A stretch of DNA of 64,000 nt, from NCBI GenBank assembly GCA_964581815.1, contig CAZORE010000003.1, positions 62,001-126,000 of the forward strand, given 5' to 3'. The notes under the pieces were generated by a model. That model searched no databases. It was not told the origin of the DNA and was given only the letters and a program-made list of their open reading frames with translations. Position 1 is the first letter of the stretch. Each line of letters opens with the position of its first letter. Below, in pieces: positions 52,475 through 61,151 of the stretch. Origin of the DNA: Trebonia sp964581815. Lineage in GTDB: Bacteria > Actinomycetota > Actinomycetes > Streptosporangiales > Streptosporangiaceae. A program made the position numbers and the translations under genes.

Positions 52475-53284
52475 ATGGAATCTCAGGGCCTCAAAATCGC
52501 GCTGCGTATCTGGGTCGCGCTCGTGCTGCTTTTCCTTTTCATCCCGATCGCACTGATCGTCCTTTACGCGTTCAACAAGTCGAACATCGAGAGCTGGCCG
52601 ATTCCCGGTGTCACCACGCACTGGTTCGCCGTCGCCTGGAACGACTCCCAGGTACGCGCGGCGCTGTGGCTCTCGGTGCGGGTCGGGCTGGCCGCGACCG
52701 CGCTCGCCCTGGTCCTGGGCGGGATGGTCTCCTTCGCGCTGCACCAGTTCAGGTTCTTCGGGCGGGACGCGATCTCGCTGCTGCTCGTGCTGCCCATCGC
52801 GCTGCCCGGCATCATTACCGGCATCGCGCTGAACTCGTTCTTCACGTTCGCCAACATCCAGTTCAGCACCCTGACGATCGTGGCGGGGCACGCTACGTTC
52901 TGCATCGTCGTGGTATTCAACAACCTGATCGCGCGGCTGCGGCGGCTGCCCGGCTCGCTCACCGAGGCGTCGATGGACCTCGGCGCGCGCGGCTGGCAGA
53001 CGCTCCGCTACGTGATCCTGCCGCTGAGCGCGACGGCGCTGGTCTCCGGTGCGCTGCTGGCCTTCGCGCTGTCCTTCGACGAGGTCATCGTGACGATTTT
53101 CACCGCGGGCGCGCAGAACACGCTGCCGCTGTGGATTTTCGGCGCGATCCGGCTCGGCCAGCAGTTGCCCGAGGTCAACGCGGTCGTGACGATCGTGATC
53201 CTGCTAACGCTCATCCCGGTGGTGCTGGCGGCGCGGATCGCCGGCGCAGGCGCGCTGACCCGCTCGGGTGGCGCCCGCGGCTAA
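52475..53284 (+). CDS. potC: ABC transporter permease (PotC-like)
   Basis: A 269-residue permease, second half of the translocation pathway. It has six helices and the EAA loop LPGSLTEASMDLGARGWQTL. The start MESQGLKIALRIW at 52475 comes 13 bases after potB. The sequence ends TRSGGARG. With potA, potD and potB it forms a complete importer in the order A-D-B-C. Confidence 0.88.
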   Translation: MESQGLKIALRIWVALVLLFLFIPIALIVLYAFNKSNIESWPIPGVTTHWFAVAWNDSQVRAALWLSVRVGLAATALALVLGGMVSFALHQFRFFGRDAISLLLVLPIALPGIITGIALNSFFTFANIQFSTLTIVAGHATFCIVVVFNNLIARLRRLPGSLTEASMDLGARGWQTLRYVILPLSATALVSGALLAFALSFDEVIVTIFTAGAQNTLPLWIFGAIRLGQQLPEVNAVVTIVILLTLIPVVLAARIAGAGALTRSGGARG

Positions 53285-53406
53285 GCGCCCGGCGGCGTGG
53301 CCACGGCCGCGCTCGCCGCCGCGCCGCGGGCAGGCCGTACTCCCGCGCCCGCCCGGTGTCCCGTACTGGCTAGGCTTGGTGCCGAGCGAAGGAGGGCCGG
53401 AGAGTC

Positions 53407-54357
53407 GTGTACCGCTGGCAGGGCCTGGATGAGGTGCCCGCAGGATGGGGCCAGTCCGTCATCACGATCGGTGAGTTCGACGGCGTGCACCGCGGCCATC
53501 AGCACATCGTCGCCCGGGCGGCGGAGCTTGGCCGGGAGCGGGGCCTGCCGGTCGTGGCGATCACCTTCGACCCGCACCCCGACGAGGTGGTCCGGCCGGG
53601 CAGCCACCCCCCGTTCCTGTGCTCGCTGCGCCGCCGCGCCGAGCTGCTCGCGAGCCTCGGCGCGGACGCGGTGTGCGTGGTCCCGTTCACCCTGGAGTTC
53701 TCCCGCATCGACCCCGACGAGTTCGTGCGCACGGTCCTCGTGGAGAAACTGCACGCCTCGGCCGTGGTCGTAGGGGAGGACTTCCGCTTCGGCCACAAGG
53801 CGGCGGGCGACGTGCCGCTGCTAGAACGGCTCGGCGAGAAGTACGACTACACCGCGGAAGGGCTGCCGCTGCTCGTGCTCGACGACATGACGATCTCCTC
53901 GACGGCCATCAGGTCGCTGCTCACGGCGGGCGACGTAGCGGAGGCGGCCCGGCTGCTCGGCCGCCCGCACCGCGTCGAGGGCGTGGTCGTGCGCGGTCAC
54001 CAGCGCGGCCGCCAGCTCGGTTTCCCCACCGCCAACGTCGAGTCGCCGCCGCACACCGCGATCCCCGCCGACGGTATCTATGCGGGCTGGCTCGCCACCC
54101 TGGACGAGGCCGGGGCGGAGACGAGCCGTTGGCCCGCCGCGATCTCGATCGGCACCAACCCGACGTTCAACGGCCAGGTCCGCACGGTTGAGGCGTACGC
54201 GCTCGACCGCACCGACCTGGACCTGTACGGCCTGCACGCCGCGATCGACTTCGCCGTCCGGCTGCGCGGCACCCTCCGCTTCGAGTCCGTCGAGGCCCTC
54301 GTCGACCAGATGCGCATCGACGTCGACCAGGCCCGCGCCCTGCTATCCGCGAAATAG
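53407..54357 (+). CDS. ribF: Bifunctional riboflavin kinase/FAD synthetase
   Basis: A 316-residue enzyme that makes FMN and FAD. The N-terminal nucleotidyltransferase domain has ITIGEFDGVHRGHQHIV and the later SSTAIRSLLTAGDV; the C-terminal riboflavin kinase domain has HQRGRQLGFPTANV and GVEFRY-like AAIDFAVRLRG. GTG 53407 with GGAG four bases upstream. In many actinobacteria ribF follows truB directly; here a four-gene ABC operon and a gap separate them, so the ABC operon looks inserted into an otherwise conserved order. Confidence 0.93.
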   Translation: MYRWQGLDEVPAGWGQSVITIGEFDGVHRGHQHIVARAAELGRERGLPVVAITFDPHPDEVVRPGSHPPFLCSLRRRAELLASLGADAVCVVPFTLEFSRIDPDEFVRTVLVEKLHASAVVVGEDFRFGHKAAGDVPLLERLGEKYDYTAEGLPLLVLDDMTISSTAIRSLLTAGDVAEAARLLGRPHRVEGVVVRGHQRGRQLGFPTANVESPPHTAIPADGIYAGWLATLDEAGAETSRWPAAISIGTNPTFNGQVRTVEAYALDRTDLDLYGLHAAIDFAVRLRGTLRFESVEALVDQMRIDVDQARALLSAK

Positions 54358-54474
54358 CCGGCATTGCGCAACGCTTTGCCATTTCACGACGCATTTCCGC
54401 AGGTAAAAGATATTTTTCGGGTAATTCTTCGCGTCCGAAGAAAACGATCTTGCGGGCGCGGTAGCGTCCCTCAC

Positions 54475-54819
54475 ATGACAAACCAAGAAGGCGTCGGCGA
54501 CACGCTGGTCGCGATCCAAGGCCGGCTCGACCGGATGGACACCAGGTTCGACATGATGGAGACCAAACTCGACGGCGTTCACAACTCGGTCCAGTGGCAA
54601 GGCGAGATGCTCAAGTTCCACGGCTACCACTTCAACCGGCTCGAGGCGACGCTGACCGAGCACGGTGACATGCTCAAGGCGCACGGTGACATGCTCAAGG
54701 CACACGGTGACATGCTCAAGGCGCACGACCGGCGCTTCGACTTGGTCGACGCTCGCTTCGACCAAGTCGACGAGATGCTCGGCAAGATACTCGCCCGGCT
54801 TGACGCTCCGCGACCCTGA
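54475..54819 (+). CDS. Coiled-coil protein with HGDMLKA repeats
   Basis: A 114-residue protein with no membrane segment. The N-terminal part has RLDRMDTRFDMMETKLDGV, then three exact HGDMLKA heptads (encoded by 21-base tandem repeats at 54661-54723) and RFDLVDARFDQVDEM, all with coiled-coil heptad spacing. Similar short RFD/VD repeat proteins occur in actinobacteria with unknown function. It sits between ribF and rpsO, which are normally adjacent. The 117 bases before it are AT-rich with a TTCTTCG-CGTC-CGAAGAA hairpin (54425-54442). Confidence 0.6.
   Translation: MTNQEGVGDTLVAIQGRLDRMDTRFDMMETKLDGVHNSVQWQGEMLKFHGYHFNRLEATLTEHGDMLKAHGDMLKAHGDMLKAHDRRFDLVDARFDQVDEMLGKILARLDAPRP
54661..54723 (+). 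repeat. Three tandem 21-base repeats in the coiled-coil gene
   Basis: CACGGTGACATGCTCAAGGC at 54661, 54682 and 54703, each 21 bases long, differing only in the last base of the unit. Each adds one heptad (HGDMLKA). Copy number is likely to vary between strains by slippage. Confidence 0.9.
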
Positions 54820-54832
54820 GATGGAGACCGGC

Positions 54833-54860
54833 TTTGGCGCGTCACCCCACGTGGTAGGGT
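54833..54860 (+). promoter_or_regulatory. Candidate promoter of rpsO
   Basis: TTTGGC (54833-54838) and TAGGGT (54855-54860) are spaced by 16 bases and lie about 100 bases before the rpsO start. The leader from about 54865 to 54961 is about 95 bases and includes CCGGTAAACCGCCGG-type short dyads. TAGGGT is a good -10 for the actinobacterial housekeeping sigma factor. Confidence 0.45.
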
Positions 54861-54961
54861 AAAACGCTACCGGTAAACCGCCGGTCGGGACTGGCTGCAC
54901 CCTCATCGCGGCCGTCTCTCACGGGGAAACCCGCACTCTCTGAGCAATTCTAAGGAGCCAC

Positions 54962-55231
54962 GTGCCGCTCGATACAGAAGTTAAGAAGACGATCTTTGCG
55001 GAGTACGCGATCAATGAGGGTGACACCGGTTCGCCGGAGGTCCAGATCGCGCTCATGACCCGCAGGATCAACGACCTGAACGAGCACCTGAAGGTGCACC
55101 AGCACGATCACCACAGCCGCCGCGGCCTGCTGCTGCTCGTCGGCCGCCGCCGCCGCCTGCTTGGGTACCTGCGGAACACCGACATCACCCGGTACCGCAC
55201 GCTGATCGAGCGCCTGGGCCTGCGCCGCTAG
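54962..55231 (+). CDS. rpsO: 30S ribosomal protein S15
   Basis: An 89-residue S15, full length, with EYAINEGDTGSPEVQIALMT and HHSRRGLLLLVGRRRRLLGYL, which bind 16S rRNA helix 22 and bridge to the 50S subunit. GTG 54962 has TAAGGAG four bases upstream. It precedes pnp, as in most bacteria. S15 often represses its own mRNA; the leader here is short and its structure was not resolved by eye. Confidence 0.97.
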   Translation: MPLDTEVKKTIFAEYAINEGDTGSPEVQIALMTRRINDLNEHLKVHQHDHHSRRGLLLLVGRRRRLLGYLRNTDITRYRTLIERLGLRR

Positions 55232-55241
55232 CAACGTCCCT

Positions 55242-55273
55242 GGTCACCGGGTCGGACACTGGACCCGGTGACC
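55242..55273 (+). terminator. Stem-loop between rpsO and pnp
   Basis: GGTCACCGGGTC (55242-55253) and GACCCGGTGACC (55262-55273) form a perfect 12-base stem with the loop GGACACTG, 10 bases after the rpsO stop. In Streptomyces and E. coli the rpsO-pnp intergenic hairpin is known to be an RNase III target and leaky terminator; the same is inferred here. Confidence 0.85.
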
Positions 55274-55531
55274 TTCGGGCCGGTACTGTTGGCCCTGGCC
55301 CACTGATAACAGAATACGAGCGATAAGACACATCCCGTAGCCCCCGGCCCGAGCGCCTGGGCCGGTCCTCGGTAGTGGTCCCCGGGTTCAAGGCACTGGG
55401 TTTTCAACAGCTCAGCCCCGAGGACTTCGATCGAAGACCGGCCGGAGTACCTGCTGGTTAGTAAGCGGTACGCCAGAGCCGACCACGGCGCGGCAGGTGG
55501 GTGCGGGATCTACCGCAAGGAGGTCTCACCC
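55274..55531 (+). promoter_or_regulatory. pnp leader with short palindrome
   Basis: Untranslated stretch before pnp. GATAACAGAATACGAGCGATAA at about 55305-55325 is AT-rich and could hold a pnp promoter. CTTCGATCGAAG at 55425-55436 is a perfect 12-base palindrome within a longer 18-base near-palindrome. AAGGAGG at 55517-55523 is the pnp ribosome site. No gene is seen. Confidence 0.4.
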
Positions 55532-57895
55532 GTGAAGGGTGTGAAAAGCGCCGAAGCCGTTATCGACAACGGCGAATTTGGCGTACGCAGAATCAGGTTT
55601 GAAACCGGCCGTCTCGCCCGTCAGGCGGCAGGCTCCGCCCTCGTCGTCCTCGACGAGGAGACCGTCGTCCTGTCGGCGACGTCCGCGTCCAAGCAGCCCA
55701 GGGAAGGGCTCGACTTCTTCCCGCTGACCGTGGACGTCGAGGAGCGCATGTACGCGATCGGGCGCATTCCCGGCTCGTTCTTCCGCCGCGAGGGCCGCCC
55801 GTCCGAGGACGCGATCCTCACCTGCCGGCTCATCGACCGCCCGCTGCGCCCGTCCTTCGTCAAGGGCCTGCGCAACGAGATCCAGATCGTCGAGACGATC
55901 CTCGCGCTGAACCCGGAGCACCTGTACGACGTGGTGGCGATCAACGCCGCGTCCATGTCCACCCAGCTCGCGGGCCTGCCCTTCGCTGGCCCGATCGGCG
56001 GTGTCCGGGTCGCGCTGATCAAGGACCAGTGGGTCGCGTTCCCGACGCACCCCCAGCTTGAGCACGCCACGTTCGACATGGTGGTCGCCGGCCGGATGCT
56101 CGAGGACGGCGACGTCGCGATCATGATGGTCGAGGCCGAGTCCACGCCGCAGACGCTCAAGCTGCTCGCCGACGCTGAGAACACCGGCGCGGTCGCCCCC
56201 GACGAGGAGACGGTCGCGGAGGGCCTCGAGGCCGCCAAGCCGTTCATCGCGGCGCTCTGCGAGGCGCAGCGGATCCTCGCCGCCGCGGCGGTCGAGGCCG
56301 GCCTCGCCCCGGCGAGCACGTCTCAGTTCCCCGTCTTCCTCGACTACGAGGACGACGTCTTCGAGGCGGTGTCCGCCGCGGTGACCGACGAGCTCGCCAA
56401 GGCGCTGACCATCGCGGGCAAGCAGGAGCGCGCCGCGGAGGAAGACCGGGTCAAGGTCCTCGCCAAGGAGCGGCTCGCGGAGAAGTTCGAGGGCCGCGAG
56501 AAGGAGATCAGCGCCGCCCTCCGGTCGCTGACCAAGAAGCTGGTCCGCCAGCGGGTCGTCAACGACGGCCTGCGTATCGACGGGCGCGGGCTCACCGACA
56601 TCCGTCCGCTCTCGGCCGAGGTCAGCGTGCTGCCCCGGGTGCATGGCTCGGCGCTGTTCGAGCGGGGCGAGACCCAGATCCTCGGCGTCACCACGCTGAA
56701 CATGCTCCGCATGGAGCAGATGATCGACACGCTCAACCCCGAGCGCACCAAGCGCTACATGCACAACTACAACTTCCCCCCGTACTCGACCGGTGAGACC
56801 GGCCGGGTCGGCTCGCCCAAGCGGCGCGAGATCGGCCACGGCGCGCTGGCCGAGCGGGCGCTCCTCCCGGTGCTGCCGGCCCGCGAGGAGTTCCCCTACG
56901 CGATCCGGCAGGTGTCGGAGGCGATCAGCTCCAACGGCTCGACCTCGATGGGCTCGGTCTGCGCCTCGACGCTGGCCCTGCTCAACGCGGGCGTGCCGCT
57001 CAAGGGCATGGTCTCGGGCATCGCGATGGGCCTGATCCACGAAGGCGACCAGTACGTCACGCTCACCGACATCCTCGGCGCCGAGGACGCGTTCGGCGAC
57101 ATGGACTTCAAGGTGGCGGGCACCGAGCAGGTCATCACCGCGCTGCAGCTCGACACCAAGCTCGATGGCATCCCCGCCTCAGTGCTGGCCGGCGCGCTCA
57201 AGCAGGCGCGCGGGGCCCGGATGACCATCCTCGGCGTGATGCGCGACGCGATCAGCGCGCCGGGCGAGATGTCGCCGTACGCGCCGCGGATCATCACCCT
57301 GAAGGTCCCGGTGGACAAGATCGGCGAGGTCATCGGCCCCAAGGGCAAGATGATCAACTCGATCCAGGACGAGACCGGCGCCGAGATCACCATCGAGGAC
57401 GACGGCACGATCTACGTCGGCGCGACCGATGGCCCGTCCGCGGACGCCGCCCGGGACGCGATCAACGCGATCGCCAACCCGCACATGCCCGAGGTGGGCG
57501 AGCGGTTCATGGGCACGGTGGTGAAGACCACCACGTTCGGCGCGTTCGTGTCGCTGCTGCCGGGCAAGGACGGACTGCTGCACGTCACGCAGATCCGCAA
57601 GCTGCACGGCGGCCGGCGGATCGAGAACGTCGACGAGGTGATCCACATCGGCGACAAGATCCAGGTGGAGATCCGTGAGATCGACGACCGCGGCAAGCTG
57701 TCGCTCGTTCCCGTCGAGGTGCTCGAGCGTGAGGCGGCGGGCGAGGACCTTGGCGGCGGCGACTCGGGCGATGACCGTCCGGGTATCCGCGCCGACCGTG
57801 GCGACTCGGGCGACCGGCCGCCGCGCCGCGACCGGGACGACCGGGGCGGCGGAGGCCGTACCCGCCAGCGCTCCCGCGGCGGGCACCGCGAGTAG
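55532..57895 (+). CDS. pnp: Polyribonucleotide nucleotidyltransferase (PNPase)
   Basis: A 787-residue phosphorolytic 3'-5' exoribonuclease: RNase PH-like domain 1, a helical linker, RNase PH-like domain 2 with the catalytic Asp in GAEDAFGDMDFKVAG, KH domain (DKIGEVIGPKGKMINSI) and S1 domain (GERFMGTVVKTTTFGAFVSL). It ends with an Arg/Asp/Gly-rich tail (about 745-787). In actinobacteria it also acts as guanosine pentaphosphate-related enzyme. GTG 55532 with AAGGAGG eight bases upstream. It is followed after two bases by an M16 peptidase gene. Confidence 0.97.
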   Translation: MKGVKSAEAVIDNGEFGVRRIRFETGRLARQAAGSALVVLDEETVVLSATSASKQPREGLDFFPLTVDVEERMYAIGRIPGSFFRREGRPSEDAILTCRLIDRPLRPSFVKGLRNEIQIVETILALNPEHLYDVVAINAASMSTQLAGLPFAGPIGGVRVALIKDQWVAFPTHPQLEHATFDMVVAGRMLEDGDVAIMMVEAESTPQTLKLLADAENTGAVAPDEETVAEGLEAAKPFIAALCEAQRILAAAAVEAGLAPASTSQFPVFLDYEDDVFEAVSAAVTDELAKALTIAGKQERAAEEDRVKVLAKERLAEKFEGREKEISAALRSLTKKLVRQRVVNDGLRIDGRGLTDIRPLSAEVSVLPRVHGSALFERGETQILGVTTLNMLRMEQMIDTLNPERTKRYMHNYNFPPYSTGETGRVGSPKRREIGHGALAERALLPVLPAREEFPYAIRQVSEAISSNGSTSMGSVCASTLALLNAGVPLKGMVSGIAMGLIHEGDQYVTLTDILGAEDAFGDMDFKVAGTEQVITALQLDTKLDGIPASVLAGALKQARGARMTILGVMRDAISAPGEMSPYAPRIITLKVPVDKIGEVIGPKGKMINSIQDETGAEITIEDDGTIYVGATDGPSADAARDAINAIANPHMPEVGERFMGTVVKTTTFGAFVSLLPGKDGLLHVTQIRKLHGGRRIENVDEVIHIGDKIQVEIREIDDRGKLSLVPVEVLEREAAGEDLGGGDSGDDRPGIRADRGDSGDRPPRRDRDDRGGGGRTRQRSRGGHRE

Positions 57896-57897
57896 TG

Positions 57898-59223
57898 ATG
57901 GCAGTCGGTGATTCTTCGCTCGGTACCGAGACGACCGTGCGCAGGACCGTCCTTCCGGGCGGCCTGCGCGTGGTCACCGAGTCGCTGCCGGCCGTCCGGT
58001 CGGTAGCGCTCGGCATCTGGGTCGGCGTCGGCTCGCGGGACGAGGACGAGGCGCACGCGGGCGCGACGCACTACCTTGAGCACCTGCTGTTCAAGGGCAC
58101 CCGCAGGCGCACGGCCCTGGAGATCTCCGCGGAGATGGACGCGGTCGGCGGCGAGATGAACGCGTTCACCGCCAAGGAGTACACGTGCTACTACGCGCGG
58201 GTACTCGACGCGGACCTGCCGCTGGCGATCGACGTGCTCATCGACATGGTGACCTCCTCGCTCATCGAGCCGAAGGACGTGGACGCCGAGCGCAACGTGG
58301 TCCTCGAAGAGATCGCGATGAACGAGGACGACCCGTCGGACTCGGTGCACGAGGCGTTCACTACGAAGCTGTTCGGCGACACGCCGCTCGGCCGGCCGAT
58401 CCTCGGCACCGTGGACTCGATCAACGCGATCACCAGGGAGCAGATCTTCGAGCACTACCGGGCCAGGTACACCCCGCCGCACCTCGTTGTGTCGGCGGCG
58501 GGGAACCTGGACCACGACACCCTGGTCGCGGCCGTCCAGGCGGCGTTCTCCCCGGTTCTCGCCGACTTCGTCGGCGCCGTGCCCGCGCCGCCGCGGCTGC
58601 GCGACGCCGGCGGGCTGTGGGACGGGTACGGGCCGGCGGCCGGGTCGGGCGTGAAGCTCATCTCCCGGCCGATCGAGCAGGCCAACCTGATCATCGGCTG
58701 CGAGGGGCTGTCCCGCACCGACGAGCGGCGGTTCGCGCTCGGCGTGCTGAACGCGGCGCTCGGCGGCGGCATGTCCTCCCGGCTGTTCCAGGAGGTGCGC
58801 GAGAAGCGGGGCCTGGCCTACTCGGTCTACAGCTTCGCCTCGCAGCACGCCGACACCGGCCTGTGGGGCATCTACGCCGGCTGCCTGCCGTCGAAGGCCG
58901 ACGAGGTGTTGTCGATCTGCTCCGCCGAGGTGACGAAGGTCATCGAGTCGGGGCTGACCGACGCTGAACTCGACCGGGGTAAGGGCCAGGTCCGCGGCGG
59001 CATCGTCCTCGGCCTTGAGGACCCGTCGTCCCGGATGACCCGCATCGGCAAGGCCGAGCTTGTCTACCCGAACCTGGAACCGGTCGACGAGATCCTCGCG
59101 GCGATCGACGCGGTGACCCACGATGACATCCGCGCCATCGCGGCCGAGGTCCTCAGCAGGCCCAAGGTCCTCGCCGTGGTGGGCCCGTTCCAGGACGACA
59201 GCGCCTTCTCAGTCCAGGCCTAG
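57898..59223 (+). CDS. M16 family zinc peptidase (processing-peptidase-like)
   Basis: A 441-residue insulinase-type metallopeptidase. The inverse zinc motif HYLEH is at about 58-62 with the third ligand Glu downstream (NVVLEEI); RPILGT and RYTPPHLVVSAAGN are conserved. Homologues near pnp are usually encoded downstream of it in actinobacteria and resemble mitochondrial processing peptidase; substrate unknown. ATG 57898 is two bases after the pnp stop (TAGTGATG), so coupling is likely. Its last 15 bases overlap dapB on the other strand. Confidence 0.9.
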   Translation: MAVGDSSLGTETTVRRTVLPGGLRVVTESLPAVRSVALGIWVGVGSRDEDEAHAGATHYLEHLLFKGTRRRTALEISAEMDAVGGEMNAFTAKEYTCYYARVLDADLPLAIDVLIDMVTSSLIEPKDVDAERNVVLEEIAMNEDDPSDSVHEAFTTKLFGDTPLGRPILGTVDSINAITREQIFEHYRARYTPPHLVVSAAGNLDHDTLVAAVQAAFSPVLADFVGAVPAPPRLRDAGGLWDGYGPAAGSGVKLISRPIEQANLIIGCEGLSRTDERRFALGVLNAALGGGMSSRLFQEVREKRGLAYSVYSFASQHADTGLWGIYAGCLPSKADEVLSICSAEVTKVIESGLTDAELDRGKGQVRGGIVLGLEDPSSRMTRIGKAELVYPNLEPVDEILAAIDAVTHDDIRAIAAEVLSRPKVLAVVGPFQDDSAFSVQA

Positions 59224-59952
59224 CAGCGGCTCGATCCCCACGGTCAGGCCCGCGGGGAGCGTTGCCACGTTGCGGACCGCCAGGAGCACGCCCGGCATGA
59301 ACGAGGCGCGGTCCAGCGAGTCGTGACGGATGGTCAGCGTCTCCCCGTGGCCACCGAGGAGGACCTCCTGGTGCGCGAGGAGGCCGGCCACGCGCACCGA
59401 GTGCACGTGCACGTCGTCAACGACGGCCCCGCGTGCGCCCGTGAGCTCCTGCTTCGTAGCGTCGGGCGGAGCGCCGAGACCTGCCTTGGCGCGGGCCTCG
59501 CCGATCAGCGCAGCGGTGCGCAGCGCGGTGCCCGATGGGGCATCCATCTTGTTCGCGTGGTGCAGTTCGATGATCTCCGCGGACTCGAAGAAGCGCGCGG
59601 CTATGGCCGCGAAGCGCATCATCAGCACGGCGCCGACGGAGAAGTTCGGGGCGATCAGCACGCGGGCTCCGGGTGCGGTGTCCAGCCAGGACCGCACCTC
59701 GGCGAGGCGGTCCTCGCTGAAGCCCGAGGTGCCGACCGCCACGTCAAGCCCGTGCTCCACGCACCAGCGCAGGTTCTCCATCACCGCCGCGACGTGCGTG
59801 AAATCGACGACCACGTCGCACCCGAGCAGCGCGTCGAGCGCGTCCCCGTGGTCGACCTGTGCGGCCACCGAGGCATCCGGCGCGCCCTCGATGGCCTCGC
59901 ACACGGTGCGCCCCATGCGCCCCCGGGCACCAAGGACCCCGACCTTGATCAT
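59209..59952 (-). CDS. dapB: 4-hydroxy-tetrahydrodipicolinate reductase
   Basis: A 247-residue enzyme that reduces the DapA product to tetrahydrodipicolinate with NAD(P)H, feeding dapD (33243). MIKVGVLGARGRMGRTV is the Rossmann motif, VVVDFTH and GTSGF follow, and the signature ELHHANKMDAPSGTAL holds the catalytic His and Lys. GGGAGG about six bases before ATG 59952; the upstream frame is chance. It converges with the M16 peptidase with 15 bases of overlap. Confidence 0.95.
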   Translation of the reverse strand: MIKVGVLGARGRMGRTVCEAIEGAPDASVAAQVDHGDALDALLGCDVVVDFTHVAAVMENLRWCVEHGLDVAVGTSGFSEDRLAEVRSWLDTAPGARVLIAPNFSVGAVLMMRFAAIAARFFESAEIIELHHANKMDAPSGTALRTAALIGEARAKAGLGAPPDATKQELTGARGAVVDDVHVHSVRVAGLLAHQEVLLGGHGETLTIRHDSLDRASFMPGVLLAVRNVATLPAGLTVGIEPLLGLD

Positions 59953-60035
59953 CGCAGCCTCCCGCAGCGTCTCCTGCTGACCGCAGGATTCTACGCCGCC
60001 CGCCCCCGCCGCCACGGCCGGCGTAGGCTCGGGGC

Positions 60036-60257
60036 ATGTGCCGTTCGATTAAGACCCTGCGCCCGCCCTACGCCGAAGTCGTGACAGATGACGACATGCG
60101 GGCCGCGGCCCTGCAGTACGTGCGGAAGATCAGCGGGTTCCGCACGCCCGCGGCGCGCAACGCGGCCGCCTTCGACCAGGCCGTCGCGGAGGTCGCCGCG
60201 GCGACCGCGCGCCTGCTCGACTTGCTCGAGGTGCGCGCGCCCGCCACGTCAGGGTGA
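60036..60257 (+). CDS. DUF2277 family protein
   Basis: A 73-residue protein, MCRSIKTLRPPYAEVVTDDD then ALQYVRKISGFRTPAARNAAAF, matching the DUF2277 family of short actinobacterial proteins found near dapB or DNA repair genes. The first Cys is invariant in the family. No function is known. Start ATG 60036; it diverges from dapB with 83 bases between. Confidence 0.8.
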   Translation: MCRSIKTLRPPYAEVVTDDDMRAAALQYVRKISGFRTPAARNAAAFDQAVAEVAAATARLLDLLEVRAPATSG

Positions 60258-60315
60258 CAAGCCGCCCCCGGTAACGGCCGGTATCCGGGTGAGGCGATCC
60301 CGTGCCGGGTAATAG

Positions 60316-60723
60316 ATGATCATGAGGCTGATCCTCAACCTGATCTGGCTGATCCTGTGCGGCTGGTGGATGGCACTCGCCTACGTGCTGGCCGGGATCG
60401 TCTGCGCCATCTTGATCATCACGATCCCGTTCGCCATCGCCTCGTTCCGGATCGCGTCCTACGCGATCTGGCCGTTCGGCCGGTCCGTCGTGGTCCGCCG
60501 CGAAGCCGGGATCGGCTCCATCATCGGCAACATCATCTGGATCGTGCTGTTCGGCTGGGGGCTTGCCCTCGGCCACCTGGCGTCCGGCGTCGTCATGTGC
60601 CTCACGATCATCGGCATCCCGCTCGGCCTGGCGAACTTCAAGCTCATTCCCATCTCGCTGGTCCCGCTCGGCGTCCGGATCGTCTCGTCCGACGAGCTCT
60701 ATTCCGGCTACCCGCCGCAGTAA
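60316..60723 (+). CDS. YccF family membrane protein
   Basis: A 135-residue membrane protein with two repeated hydrophobic halves: LILNLIWLILCGWWMALAYV and IIGNIIWIVLFGWGLALGHL, each followed by IT-I-I-PF/GIPLG. This is the YccF/DUF307 duplicate. Role unknown. Starts at ATG 60316 or 60322. Probably independent of the flanking genes. Confidence 0.88.
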   Translation: MIMRLILNLIWLILCGWWMALAYVLAGIVCAILIITIPFAIASFRIASYAIWPFGRSVVVRREAGIGSIIGNIIWIVLFGWGLALGHLASGVVMCLTIIGIPLGLANFKLIPISLVPLGVRIVSSDELYSGYPPQ

Positions 60724-60811
60724 GGGGAGCGAGAGAAAGCGGCAGAAGAGGAACGGGTGCGGGTAATCCCGCCCGTCTGCCGGGGCGGCTGCGCGGCAGT
60801 AGCCTTGGGGG

Positions 60812-61066
60812 ATGGAGGAGACCGAGAGCCGGGTCGAGGTGTACGTCACGACGGACACCTCGGGCGCGCCGCACAAGGCGGGCGAGCCGAAACTTTACGT
60901 GATGTATGACGCGGCCAAGCCGGAGGCGGGCAGGCTGTACTTCACCGAAGCCGAATGGGACGCGTTCGTGCTCGGCGTCAAGGACGGCGAGTTCGACCTG
61001 GACGAGGACGGCAACCTGCCGCCGGTCCCGGACAGCCAGCGGACCGCGGACCAGCAGGAACGGTAA
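60812..61066 (+). CDS. Small acidic protein, DUF397-like
   Basis: An 84-residue acidic protein ending EWDAFVLGVKDGEFDLDED.... The LYFTEAEWDAFVLGVKDGEF segment matches the C-terminal half of DUF397 domains (F..AEW.AFV.GV..GEFD), widespread small actinobacterial proteins often near XRE regulators; here no XRE gene is adjacent. Function unknown. No ribosome site seen before ATG 60812. Confidence 0.6.
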   Translation: MEETESRVEVYVTTDTSGAPHKAGEPKLYVMYDAAKPEAGRLYFTEAEWDAFVLGVKDGEFDLDEDGNLPPVPDSQRTADQQER

Positions 61067-61151
61067 TCGTCGCCGATCGCGCACGGGTCGCGGCCGACAG
61101 TGTTCGCTCGCGGTCTGGTATCGCCGTGATCGCTCCGTTTACCCTTTTAGT

